From NCBI GenBank assembly GCA_038106885.1, contig JAYNFX010000005.1, forward strand, positions 1-60,668: a DNA stretch of 60,668 nt. The letters run 5' to 3'. The position numbers were made by a program, and so were the translations under genes. Positions 34,540-42,717 of this stretch are shown here, piece by piece (the stretch's first letter is position 1; every line of letters begins with the position of its first letter). The DNA is from UBA3537 sp038106885 (GTDB lineage: Bacteria; Bacteroidota; Bacteroidia; Flavobacteriales; Flavobacteriaceae). The notes below the pieces were generated by a model. That model worked only from the letters and a program-made list of their open reading frames with translations. It ran no database searches and was not told where the DNA came from.

Positions 34540-34830
34540 TTAATCTGAAAGACTGGCTATACAATCATTTATATCACGTATTAAAGCATTAATTTTAAGT
34601 TTTGATGCTCTTTTGTCGTCATTACTTCCAAGCATTGAACTTGCAATTTTAAGAGCTTCTAAGTCAGATTCTCTGTTTTTTAACTTTATATCTAAATCAC
34701 TTTTTTTCTGCCTTAACAAATCCAATTCCTTTTTTAGAATTAAATTGTCATTTTCAAGTTGATCAAATTTTTTTAGAATTTTATCAAATTTTAATTCAAG
34801 TGATCTTACAATAGACTCAGTTTTACTCAT
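34540..34830 (-). CDS. Small coiled-coil protein upstream of zapA (ZapB-like in shape)
   Basis: A 96-residue, almost entirely helical protein with heptad-like spacing of Leu and Ile (FDKILKKFDQLENDNLILKK) over about residues 10-70, then a short conserved-looking tail (ALIRDINDCIASLSD). It sits 4 bases from zapA. The context and coiled-coil form suggest a division-associated partner comparable to ZapB, but I cannot show homology. The start is the ATG at 34830, 22 bases after a TAAATTTG promoter box. Confidence 0.72.
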   Translation of the reverse strand: MSKTESIVRSLELKFDKILKKFDQLENDNLILKKELDLLRQKKSDLDIKLKNRESDLEALKIASSMLGSNDDKRASKLKINALIRDINDCIASLSD

Positions 34831-34852
34831 TTAAATTGAAATACCTCAATAA

Positions 34853-34883
34853 CAAATTTAACATTCCAAGTCAAATAATACAA
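34853..34883 (-). promoter_or_regulatory. Candidate promoter for the coiled-coil gene and zapA
   Basis: On the minus strand TTG (complement at 34881-34883), 20 bases, then TAAATTTG (34853-34860) agree with the Bacteroidota promoter pattern, 22 bases before the ATG. Confidence 0.42.
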
Positions 34884-34967
34884 TTGTTTTATATTTTAAA
34901 TTCATTATTAATTGTATTAAATATATTAAGTATATATTTTAGACGTAACATTTGATATTTTTTGTTT

Positions 34968-36659
34968 ATGTCAATTTTAAATAAACTCTTTTTTTTTAGT
35001 ATAATTTTTTGCTCAGCACAAAATCCATATCCAATGGATTATTTTTCAAATCCCATAGATGGAAAAATAATTCTTTCTGGAACATTTGCAGAACTTCGTA
35101 CAAATCATTTTCATTCTGGAATTGATATAAAAACTAAAGGAATTGAAGGATTGAATGTATTTTCATCAGCTGAGGGATATGTCAGCAGAATAAAAGTTTC
35201 TCACTTCGGATATGGAAAAGCATTATATATTACTCACCCTAATGGGTTTACAACTGTCTATGCTCACTTAAAAAAATTTTCACCAAAGATAGAAGAATAT
35301 GTAAAATCAAAACAATATGAAATTGAAGAATATGAAATACAGCTCTTTCCAAAAAAAGAAACCCTTAAAATAAATAAAAGCGAGTTAATAGCATTTTCTG
35401 GAAATACTGGGGGCTCATCAGGACCACATCTGCATTTTGAAATAAGAGATAGCAAAGAAAGGCCCATCAATCCCATGTTGTTTGGTATTAAAGTTGATGA
35501 TTCTATTAAACCCTCAATTTATGATCTATACGCATATCCAATAACAAAGCAGAGTCATGTTAACGGAAAAAATAAACGTGAAAAAATAAAATTATTAAAA
35601 TTAAGAAATGGGGATTATACAACCCCAACAATTGAAGCAGATGGGTTAATAAGTTTTGGAGTTATTGCTAGTGATCGACAAGACTATGCAATGAACAAAA
35701 ATGGGGTTTCCAGCATTAAATCTTATCATAATTCTCAAAAAGTTATTGAAATTAATTTTGATCGCTTTTCATTTGATGAAACAAAACACATTAATCGATT
35801 TATCGATTTTGGCTATTACAAACAAAATAAAAAACGTATACAAAAGCTTTTCATTGAAAAAAACAATCCATTAAGTATTTTTAAATTCAATAAAGATAAA
35901 GGCCTTATAAGATTAAATGATAATAAAGAATCTTTTTATTTAATAGATATTTTTGATTATTGCGGTAATAAAACAAATATTAGAATACCCATTAAAAATA
36001 AAGTCATAAATAAAAAATTTGAATTTATTGAGGATATGTCACTGACAGAAATTAATGCTGAAAAAACTACCATTTTAGGAAATGATTTAACTTCTGTGAA
36101 AATTCCAATTGATGCATTTTATGAAAATGTAAAAATTGATTTCAGAATTATGGGTGATACAATTAAAATTCATAAACCAACAATACCTCTAAAAAAGTCA
36201 ATTGAGGTTAGTTTTAATGTAAAAAACTACGCTGACAATATGAAACACCTTTTTATTGGATCAGTAAATGATAATGGAACTCTAAACTATATACCAACAA
36301 AACTTATTGGAAACTATATTAAAGCTAAAACAAGAAGTTTAGGGACTTACACAATAGGAATAGACAGAGATAGCCCAGAGATTAAACCCATAAATTTTAC
36401 CAACCTAGATTGGATCAGCAATAATAATTCTTTAAAAATTAAAATAAGTGATAAAGTTTCAGGTATTAAAAATTACAGAGCAACTGTAAATGGAGATTGG
36501 ATTTTAATGGAGTATGATCCCAAAACAAAAACTTTGACTCATGATTTTAAAGATGGTATAATAAAAAAAGTAGAAAATAATCTAGAGTTATTAGTTACTG
36601 ATAATGCTGGAAATAGTAGTAAATTTGATTTAAAATTTTACAGAAAGTCAAAGAATTGA
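34968..36659 (+). CDS. M23-family (LytM-type) metallopeptidase, exported
   Basis: A periplasmic peptidoglycan endopeptidase or regulator of the LytM fold. After a signal peptide (NKLFFFSIIFCSAQ) the M23 domain covers about residues 25-170: HFHSGIDIK supplies the first zinc ligands (H and D), and SSGPHLHFEIRDS supplies the HxH pair, so the site looks intact. The remaining 390 residues are beta-rich repeats of unknown role. I use the ATG at 34968 (563 residues); a TTG six bases upstream is also in frame. Its stop TGA overlaps the TTG start of the TonB-dependent receptor gene in TTGA, implying coupled translation. Confidence 0.9.
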   Translation: MSILNKLFFFSIIFCSAQNPYPMDYFSNPIDGKIILSGTFAELRTNHFHSGIDIKTKGIEGLNVFSSAEGYVSRIKVSHFGYGKALYITHPNGFTTVYAHLKKFSPKIEEYVKSKQYEIEEYEIQLFPKKETLKINKSELIAFSGNTGGSSGPHLHFEIRDSKERPINPMLFGIKVDDSIKPSIYDLYAYPITKQSHVNGKNKREKIKLLKLRNGDYTTPTIEADGLISFGVIASDRQDYAMNKNGVSSIKSYHNSQKVIEINFDRFSFDETKHINRFIDFGYYKQNKKRIQKLFIEKNNPLSIFKFNKDKGLIRLNDNKESFYLIDIFDYCGNKTNIRIPIKNKVINKKFEFIEDMSLTEINAEKTTILGNDLTSVKIPIDAFYENVKIDFRIMGDTIKIHKPTIPLKKSIEVSFNVKNYADNMKHLFIGSVNDNGTLNYIPTKLIGNYIKAKTRSLGTYTIGIDRDSPEIKPINFTNLDWISNNNSLKIKISDKVSGIKNYRATVNGDWILMEYDPKTKTLTHDFKDGIIKKVENNLELLVTDNAGNSSKFDLKFYRKSKN

Positions 36660-39124
36660 TACATCACCTAAAATATAATTTAATTTTAATTTTTGTTGCA
36701 TTAGTAGCATTAACTGGTAATTCGCAAACATCAGTTATTACAGGTGTAATCTTAAACTCACAAAATGAACCTATTGAAAATGTAAATATAAATTCCAATA
36801 CGATAGGTACTATTTCAAATTCTAATGGCTTTTACATTATTAGAATTCCTTCAAATAAAAATATAAAAATTACATTTTCACATCTATCCTATAAATCTGT
36901 TGAAATTAATTTGAACTTAAAACAGGGAGATAAATACATTTTCAATCCTGTTCTAAATAGTGAATTTGAACAAATTGAGACGGTTGTAATTAGATCAACA
37001 AAACGATCTTCTTTAGAAGGTGTAACAACTATTTCACCAAAAATAATAAGGACAATCAAAGGAGCTCAACCTGGAGTTGAAAACTTATTAAAAACATTAC
37101 CAGGTGTAAATATTTCAAATGAATTTAGTTCACAATATTCTGTCAGAGGAGGAAATTTTGATGAGAATCTCGTTTATGTTAATGATGTAGAAATCTACAG
37201 ACCTTTCTTAGTGCGATCTGGTCAACAAGAAGGGCTTAGTTTTGTAAATCCAGATATGGTTCAAAATTTAGAATTTTCAGCTGGTGGTTTTCAATCAAAA
37301 TATGGTGATAAACTTTCTTCAGTACTGGATATAAAATATAGAAGACCAACTAACTTTGGAGTATCTGCGGATTTAAATTTTCTTGGCGGTAGCCTAACAG
37401 CAGAAGGTGTTACAAAAGATTCAAAACTAGCGGCAATTATGGGTTTAAGGTATCGTGACAACAGTTTACTTGTGGATGCTAGAGAAACACAAACCAATTA
37501 TGATCCCAATTTTTTAGATCTTCAAACATACATTGACTATAAAATAAATAATAAATTAAATTTGAGTTTTTTAGGTAATATAACATCAAATAAATACCAT
37601 TATGAACCTCAAACTAGACAAACAAATTTTGGAACTCTAACTAATCCTCTAGCGTTATTGATTTTCTATCAAGGACAAGAAAAGGATTCGTATAACACAT
37701 ATTTTGGTGCTTTTAAAACATCTTATGAACTTAGTGATCATTTAAATTTAAAGCTAATTGCTTCAGCCTTTCACACAACAGAGCAAGAATACTTTGATAT
37801 ACTTGCACAATACCGATTAGGAGAAGTAAACAGCAATATTGGGGATGAAAATTTGGGTGATGTTGAATTTTCTGAGGGTATAGGATCACAAATTAATCAT
37901 GCAAGAAATGATTTGGATGCTTTAATTTCAACAATTGAACACAGAGGAAGCTATAAAAAAGATAACAATAAATTTGAATGGTCAATTAAATATACAAATG
38001 AAAATATAAAAGACCGTGTTGTTGAGTGGGAAGTGATTGATTCGGCTGGATTTTCAATAAACCCTCCAAACCTTGATAATTTTAATACAGAACCGTATAG
38101 TCCTAACGAAGGACCACTAGTTGCATATGAAAATATTAGAGCTACAAATAATACGACTGTTAACAGACTACAAGCATTTACGCAATGGAGTAATAAAAGT
38201 TACTTAGGCTCAAACGAAGTTTTTTTTAACTTAGGTGTTCGTGCTCACAAATGGGAAGTCAATACTCCGAATTCCAGATCAACCAATCAAACGGTAATTA
38301 GTCCTCGAGCTCAGTTAAGTTTAAAACCTGACAACTCGAAAGATATGCTTTACAGAATAAGTGGCGGAATTTATTACCAACCTCCATTCTACAGAGAGCT
38401 AAGAGATTTCAATGGATCTGTAAACAATAGAGTTAAAGCACAAAAATCAATACATATAGTTGCAGGCCATGAATACAACTTTAATATATGGCAAAGGCCT
38501 TTTAAATTAGTTTCAGAAGCTTATTATAAAAATTTATCAAGTGTCAATCCATACACAGTTGAAAATGTAAGAATTCGATATGCTGCAAATAATAATGCAA
38601 AAGCTTATGCCTACGGATTAGATATCAGACTTAATGGTGAATTCGTCCCTGGAACTGAATCTTGGTTTTCATTTGGTTATTTAAAAACTGAAGAATCTAT
38701 AGGTGGGAAAGATTATATAGCTCGACCGCTTGACCAAAGATTAAAATTTGGGATTTTATTTCAAGACTATATACCAAATTTACCAAAAATGAAAATGTAC
38801 TTAAATTTAGTTTACAATACAGGTGTTCCAGGTGGATCTCCTAGTTATGCTGATGTTTATCAATATCAAAACAGACTTCCAGATTACAAACGTGCAGATA
38901 TTGGAATGTCATATGTTGTTATTGAACAAGGTAGTTTTTCCAAAAAAAGATGGAAAAATAATTTTAAAGAATTATCTATTGGTTTTGAAATATTCAACAT
39001 TTTTGATGTTCAAAATTCAATTACTAATACTTGGGTAAGAGATGTTTATAGCAAAAGACAGTATTCAATACCTAATTATTTAACCCCAAGAGTTTTTAAT
39101 ATAAGATTGAATATGAAATTTTAA
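36656..39124 (+). CDS. TonB-dependent outer-membrane receptor with carboxypeptidase-like N-domain
   Basis: A 22-strand outer-membrane barrel energised by TonB for uptake of a scarce substrate. The 822 residues have a signal peptide (LILIFVALVALTGNSQ), a CarboxypepD_reg-like domain (about 27-110), a plug domain (about 120-230, with VENLLKTLPGVNISNEF and YSVRGGNFDENLVYVND) and the barrel, ending in FNIRLNMKF with terminal Phe. The start is TTG at 36656; no ATG exists near the signal peptide. No SusD partner is present, so this is not a polysaccharide locus. It overlaps the convergent cysteine desulfurase gene by 4 bases. The ligand is unknown. Confidence 0.92.
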   Translation: MIHHLKYNLILIFVALVALTGNSQTSVITGVILNSQNEPIENVNINSNTIGTISNSNGFYIIRIPSNKNIKITFSHLSYKSVEINLNLKQGDKYIFNPVLNSEFEQIETVVIRSTKRSSLEGVTTISPKIIRTIKGAQPGVENLLKTLPGVNISNEFSSQYSVRGGNFDENLVYVNDVEIYRPFLVRSGQQEGLSFVNPDMVQNLEFSAGGFQSKYGDKLSSVLDIKYRRPTNFGVSADLNFLGGSLTAEGVTKDSKLAAIMGLRYRDNSLLVDARETQTNYDPNFLDLQTYIDYKINNKLNLSFLGNITSNKYHYEPQTRQTNFGTLTNPLALLIFYQGQEKDSYNTYFGAFKTSYELSDHLNLKLIASAFHTTEQEYFDILAQYRLGEVNSNIGDENLGDVEFSEGIGSQINHARNDLDALISTIEHRGSYKKDNNKFEWSIKYTNENIKDRVVEWEVIDSAGFSINPPNLDNFNTEPYSPNEGPLVAYENIRATNNTTVNRLQAFTQWSNKSYLGSNEVFFNLGVRAHKWEVNTPNSRSTNQTVISPRAQLSLKPDNSKDMLYRISGGIYYQPPFYRELRDFNGSVNNRVKAQKSIHIVAGHEYNFNIWQRPFKLVSEAYYKNLSSVNPYTVENVRIRYAANNNAKAYAYGLDIRLNGEFVPGTESWFSFGYLKTEESIGGKDYIARPLDQRLKFGILFQDYIPNLPKMKMYLNLVYNTGVPGGSPSYADVYQYQNRLPDYKRADIGMSYVVIEQGSFSKKRWKNNFKELSIGFEIFNIFDVQNSITNTWVRDVYSKRQYSIPNYLTPRVFNIRLNMKF

Positions 39125-40275
39125 GACGTCTCGAAAATAATGTCTTTTAATACCTTGACTAATGAGTCTATTTCATTTTTAGTATTGAAACAACTAAATG
39201 AAAAACGTATTGACGGCTTTTTCAAATCATCATCCGTCAATATTTCGTTTAATACATGTGATCCAGAATCACTACCACTTTGACACGCACTTCCCTTAGA
39301 ACATGCTATTCCATTTAAATCCAATTGAAATAAAAATAATGGAGATTTTTTTATGTCAACCGGAAAACATACATTAACTAGAGTATATGTGCTATCTTTT
39401 GGGTTATTTGAAGAACCATTAAACTTTACACCCGGAATCTCTTGATTTAGTTTATTTATGAAATAAGATTTTATTTCACTAATATGAGCTTTTTCAATTT
39501 CTAATCTCTCATATGATATTTTTAAGGATTCATTTAATCCCACAATATCATGAAGACTTTCTGTACCCGACCTGTAGCCTCTTTCTTGTGAACCACCAGT
39601 AATAATAGATTTTATTCCAATACCATTTCTTATAAACGCAAAACCGATTCCCTTAGGGCCATGAAACTTATGAGCACTAGCAGCTAAAAAATCAATATTT
39701 ATTTTTGATAGATCTAATGGATAATGACCAATGGATTGAACTGTATCACTATGAAATAGTGCACCATGTAATTTACATATTTTCGAAACCCTATTTAAAT
39801 CTAAAATTGTACCAATTTCATTATTAATGTGCATTAAAGTAACAAGAGCTTTTAAATTATTTTTAGATAAAATTTCATCAAGATGACTGTAATCAATTTT
39901 GCCATCAGGAAAAACTCTTACATAACTAATTTTAACATTAAAATTATCCTTTAAATAATTAACAGTATGACCTACGGCATGATGTTCAATTTTGGATGTA
40001 ATGATATGATTAATTTTCAAATCTAATACAGCAGAGCGTAAAACAAGATTATCGGCTTCAGTACCACCAGATGTGAAAATTATTTCAGATGGTTTAACAT
40101 TGAAAAAAGACGCGATATTTTTTCTACACTTTTCTAAAATAGATTTTGAAGATCTACCGAAACTGTGAGTAGATGAGGGATTACCATAATAGGATCTTAG
40201 TACACTTGCCATCTTATCACTGACTTCTTTTCTAACACATGTAGTAGCAGCGTTATCTAAATAAATATGATCCAT
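39121..40275 (-). CDS. Cysteine desulfurase (NifS/IscS family)
   Basis: A PLP enzyme that removes sulfur from cysteine for Fe-S clusters or tRNA thiolation. The 384 residues begin with YLDNAATT, have PLP-binding His and Asp regions (SKIEHHAVG, GALFHSDTVQ), the Schiff-base Lys203 in SAHKFHGPKG, and the persulfide-forming loop with Cys331 in KGSACQSGS; an extra Cys325 lies just before it. This Cys loop is of the IscS/NifS group I type. No iscU, sufU or mnmA is adjacent, so the acceptor is unclear. The start ATG at 40275 follows a TATTTTTG box 18 bases upstream. Confidence 0.93.
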   Translation of the reverse strand: MDHIYLDNAATTCVRKEVSDKMASVLRSYYGNPSSTHSFGRSSKSILEKCRKNIASFFNVKPSEIIFTSGGTEADNLVLRSAVLDLKINHIITSKIEHHAVGHTVNYLKDNFNVKISYVRVFPDGKIDYSHLDEILSKNNLKALVTLMHINNEIGTILDLNRVSKICKLHGALFHSDTVQSIGHYPLDLSKINIDFLAASAHKFHGPKGIGFAFIRNGIGIKSIITGGSQERGYRSGTESLHDIVGLNESLKISYERLEIEKAHISEIKSYFINKLNQEIPGVKFNGSSNNPKDSTYTLVNVCFPVDIKKSPLFLFQLDLNGIACSKGSACQSGSDSGSHVLNEILTDDDLKKPSIRFSFSCFNTKNEIDSLVKVLKDIIFETS

Positions 40276-40293
40276 TTAATAGTGTTATTTAGA

Positions 40294-40301
40294 CAAAAAT
40301 A
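40294..40301 (-). promoter_or_regulatory. Candidate -7 box for the cysteine desulfurase gene
   Basis: Minus-strand TATTTTTG, matching TAnnTTTG, 18 bases before the ATG at 40275. Together with the box at 40344 it forms a compact divergent promoter region. Confidence 0.38.
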
Positions 40302-40343
40302 ATCAAATTAAACAATTGATAATAACATTAAATTTAAATCTGT

Positions 40344-40351
40344 TATTTTTG
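40344..40351 (+). promoter_or_regulatory. Candidate -7 box for the Asp-rich lipoprotein gene
   Basis: TATTTTTG matches TAnnTTTG and ends 19 bases before the ATG at 40371. The nearest TTG upstream (40316) is 25 bases away, longer than the usual spacing. Confidence 0.38.
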
Positions 40352-40370
40352 TTAAAAATATATAAATATT

Positions 40371-41252
40371 ATGATTAACTGGTTTCGTTTTTTAATAATA
40401 ATAGTACTTTTAACTTCATGTGACGATGGAGATATCATAGAAGTCCAATTAGATTTTGATAAAAATTTAGATTTATGTGAAATCGAAACTACAGATCAAA
40501 ATTCTAATACAATTTCTAAGTTTATTTTTTATGATACTAAAACAAATCCGAATCAATCACTTTCACTTGTAATTCCTAACTCACCTGCTAACCAAACAAT
40601 GTTTAATCCTATCAGTTCAGGATTTTCACAAAATATTTCAATTGATGGAAATTCTACATTATTCAACTATAGATCATACAATGGTAATCCTAATGATATA
40701 ATATGCTCAATTATACAACCAGGCAATATAATAATAACTGAAGATTATGAGTCAAGTAGCGGGAATGCTAACTTTTTATCCACTTTTGTTGATGATGATA
40801 ATGATGGTGTACCTTCAAATCTTGAAGAAAATCTTGATACGGATAATGATGGAATTCCTAATTACATAGATAATGACGATGATGGAGATAACATTCTAAC
40901 AATAAATGAGAATCCTGACCCAAATAATGATGGAGATTTATCAGATGCTCAAGACACTGATGGTGATTCAATTCCAGATTATCTAGATAATGATGACGAT
41001 GATGATGGAACATTAACAATCAATGAAGATGAAAATGCAAATGGCAATTTATTCGACGATATTGCTAATGGATCTTCTATTCCAAGATTTTTAGACCAAA
41101 ACTTTTCAAATTTTTATTCAACTACAATTATTAACCAAAACCAATATTTTCGCACTGTTACAATAACAATAACATTAACAAATATTAATATTTCTATTTT
41201 ATCAGCTGATACTTTTAGCTTTGGGACTTATGAGAATATAATTGTTTTATGA
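40371..41252 (+). CDS. Lipoprotein with thrombospondin type 3-like Asp-rich calcium-binding repeats
   Basis: An exported lipoprotein of 293 residues: the signal peptide ends at a lipobox Cys (LLTSC, residue 17). The N-terminal 135 residues are beta-rich and unassigned. About residues 139-230 hold repeated acidic loops of the form DxDxDGxP (VDDDNDGVPSN, LDTDNDGIPNY, DTDGDSIPDY), the signature of thrombospondin type 3 or dockerin-like calcium sites. The last 60 residues are rich in Thr, Ile and Asn and end in a possible beta segment. It probably displays a calcium-stiffened domain at the cell surface. The end overlaps the convergent Smr gene by 6 bases. Confidence 0.8.
   Translation: MINWFRFLIIIVLLTSCDDGDIIEVQLDFDKNLDLCEIETTDQNSNTISKFIFYDTKTNPNQSLSLVIPNSPANQTMFNPISSGFSQNISIDGNSTLFNYRSYNGNPNDIICSIIQPGNIIITEDYESSSGNANFLSTFVDDDNDGVPSNLEENLDTDNDGIPNYIDNDDDGDNILTINENPDPNNDGDLSDAQDTDGDSIPDYLDNDDDDDGTLTINEDENANGNLFDDIANGSSIPRFLDQNFSNFYSTTIINQNQYFRTVTITITLTNINISILSADTFSFGTYENIIVL
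40788..41040 (+). repeat. Asp-rich coding repeats (thrombospondin type 3-like)
   Basis: Several imperfect copies of a gat/aat-rich unit encode D-N-D-G-x-P and D-N-D-D-D loops within the lipoprotein gene. They are repeats at protein level rather than exact DNA repeats. Confidence 0.65.
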
Positions 41253-41807
41253 TTTTTTAGTTAATATACTCACCTCAGTAGCACCATAACCATATTCTTT
41301 AAAATTAGCTGGATAAAATTCTAAATTATTATATAATCTCAAAATTTTTTCTAACTCGAATTTTAGGATCCCCTGCCCTACACCATGAATAAAAATAATT
41401 CGTTTAGCTCCATTTAAAATCGCTAAGTCTAAATTTTTTTTTGCGATTTTAAGTTGAAAAGAAAGTATTTCATATTTTTTTAATTTTTTTTGAAACTTAA
41501 TAAGTTTATCAATATGTAAATCAACAACTGTGATATCCTCTCGTTGTTTATTAATTTTAAATTTATTCTTTTTTTTCTCATCAATATTTTGAAATTGAAT
41601 TTCTTTATAATTCATTTTAGAAATTAGATAAGAATTAAATAATTCATCGTCAACTTTAATCAACTCGCTAATATCAAACATCATTTCAAAACCATCTTCA
41701 GTTTTTATATTTATCTCACTACCATCAATTTTAGTTATATGACCTGAAAAATTAGCATCTAGAATATAAACTTTATCACCTAATTTAAGATCATTCTTCT
41801 TCTTCAT
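41247..41807 (-). CDS. Smr-domain protein (MutS2 C-terminal-type endonuclease family)
   Basis: A stand-alone Smr protein; Smr domains nick branched DNA or, in MutS2-type proteins, help rescue collided ribosomes. The N-terminal part (about 1-50) is a small beta-barrel (LGDKVYILDANFSGHITKID) as in Bacteroidota DUF2027-type Smr proteins. The C-terminal Smr domain (about 95-186) starts with VDLHIDKLIK and contains IIFIHGVGQGILKFEL and the ending YGYGATEVSIL. I start at the ATG at 41807 (186 residues, MKKKNDLKLGDKVYILD); an upstream in-frame start would add 15 unlikely residues. It overlaps the small membrane protein gene by 17 bases. Confidence 0.88.
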   Translation of the reverse strand: MKKKNDLKLGDKVYILDANFSGHITKIDGSEINIKTEDGFEMMFDISELIKVDDELFNSYLISKMNYKEIQFQNIDEKKKNKFKINKQREDITVVDLHIDKLIKFQKKLKKYEILSFQLKIAKKNLDLAILNGAKRIIFIHGVGQGILKFELEKILRLYNNLEFYPANFKEYGYGATEVSILTKKS

Positions 41808-41982
41808 ATGATTGAATTGAAAATGGATTATAGTCAGGTTTTTGACCAACATTTAGTGAAATTAAATATAGACCTATTATAAAAAAAATTAACCCAAAAA
41901 CAGATAAAATACTAGGGGATTCATTGTAAAATTCATCAAAAATTAAAAGTGTTAATCCCAGCAAAAGTAAAATATACCTCAT
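41791..41982 (-). CDS. Small two-helix membrane protein
   Basis: A 63-residue protein with two hydrophobic helices (about 2-15 and 26-44) and an acidic cytoplasmic tail ending in EEEE. Its 3' end overlaps the Smr gene by 17 bases in another frame, which suggests a real cotranscribed gene and not a chance frame. I do not recognise the family and can assign no function. Confidence 0.65.
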   Translation of the reverse strand: MRYILLLLGLTLLIFDEFYNESPSILSVFGLIFFIIGLYLISLNVGQKPDYNPFSIQSYEEEE

Positions 41983-42082
41983 TAAATTTGTCTTATATTG
42001 TTACAACAAAAATAAAATCTTTTATTAAGACTAATTAATTACATAAAAAATATCATTTGATAAATTATTTATTAATTTTATA

Positions 42083-42382
42083 ATGAGATTATTTATAATG
42101 CTGATCGAAGAATTAATGTTACCGTGTTTAAACAAAACACTTTTCGGATTTGAATGTATGGGGTGTGGCTTACAACGATCTTTAGCAGCAATCTCACATG
42201 CTGAGTTTTTTAAGGCTTTTCAATTTTACCCAGCTATTTATTTTCTTATTATTTTGACTTTTTTGATTTCTGTTTCAAATCTGTATAAATTCAAATTTCA
42301 CCAAAAGCTTATAAATACTTTTGCTCTTTTATCAATTGTAACAATTATTATTAATTATATTATAAAACAATTATTTTTATGA
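42083..42382 (+). CDS. DUF2752 family small membrane protein
   Basis: A 99-residue protein with the DUF2752 pattern: LPCLNKTLFGFECMGCGLQRS, a set of paired cysteines just before a hydrophobic helix, then a second helix and possibly a third (about 47-65 and 74-95). The cysteine pattern (PC, then CxGC) could bind a metal or form disulfides at the membrane; the role is unknown. The start could be Met1 or Met6. Its TGA stop overlaps the next ATG (ATGA), so it forms a pair with the CCC-motif gene. Confidence 0.8.
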   Translation: MRLFIMLIEELMLPCLNKTLFGFECMGCGLQRSLAAISHAEFFKAFQFYPAIYFLIILTFLISVSNLYKFKFHQKLINTFALLSIVTIIINYIIKQLFL

Positions 42383-42702
42383 AAAAATCATTAAATACAT
42401 CTTTAATTTATATCCTAAGTATATTTGGATTATTATGTTGCTGTTTTGGAGGTTTAGGTATATTTCTATCAGGACCAGCAGTATTAATCGCAAATAAGAA
42501 AGTTAAAGATGCTCAACTAAACCCAGAAGAATATGAAGGGAATTTAAAAGCAATGGAAACTGCCAAGACAGTTTCATTAGTGATTTTTATAATTAATTCG
42601 CTTTACCTTATTTATACCATTTATGTTATTGCAACAGGTGACTTTAGTGAGCTAAGAGAGGAATGGGAAAAAGCAATGCAAGAAATGAATCAATCCGCTT
42701 AG
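42379..42702 (+). CDS. CCC-motif small membrane protein
   Basis: A 107-residue protein with two membrane segments (about 8-35 and 58-80), a CCC triplet at residues 20-22 in the first (LLCCCFGGLGIFLSGPAVL), and a charged cytosolic loop. This resembles the flavobacterial CCC-motif membrane proteins that often follow a DUF2752 gene, as I recall. It overlaps the DUF2752 gene by 4 bases (ATGA). Function unknown; both may act together at the membrane. Confidence 0.78.
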   Translation: MKKSLNTSLIYILSIFGLLCCCFGGLGIFLSGPAVLIANKKVKDAQLNPEEYEGNLKAMETAKTVSLVIFIINSLYLIYTIYVIATGDFSELREEWEKAMQEMNQSA

Positions 42703-42717
42703 TAAACGTTATTTTAT

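Noticed and set aside
36656..39124. Polysaccharide utilisation locus around the TonB-dependent receptor
   Set aside because: No SusD, glycoside hydrolase or sensor gene is adjacent.
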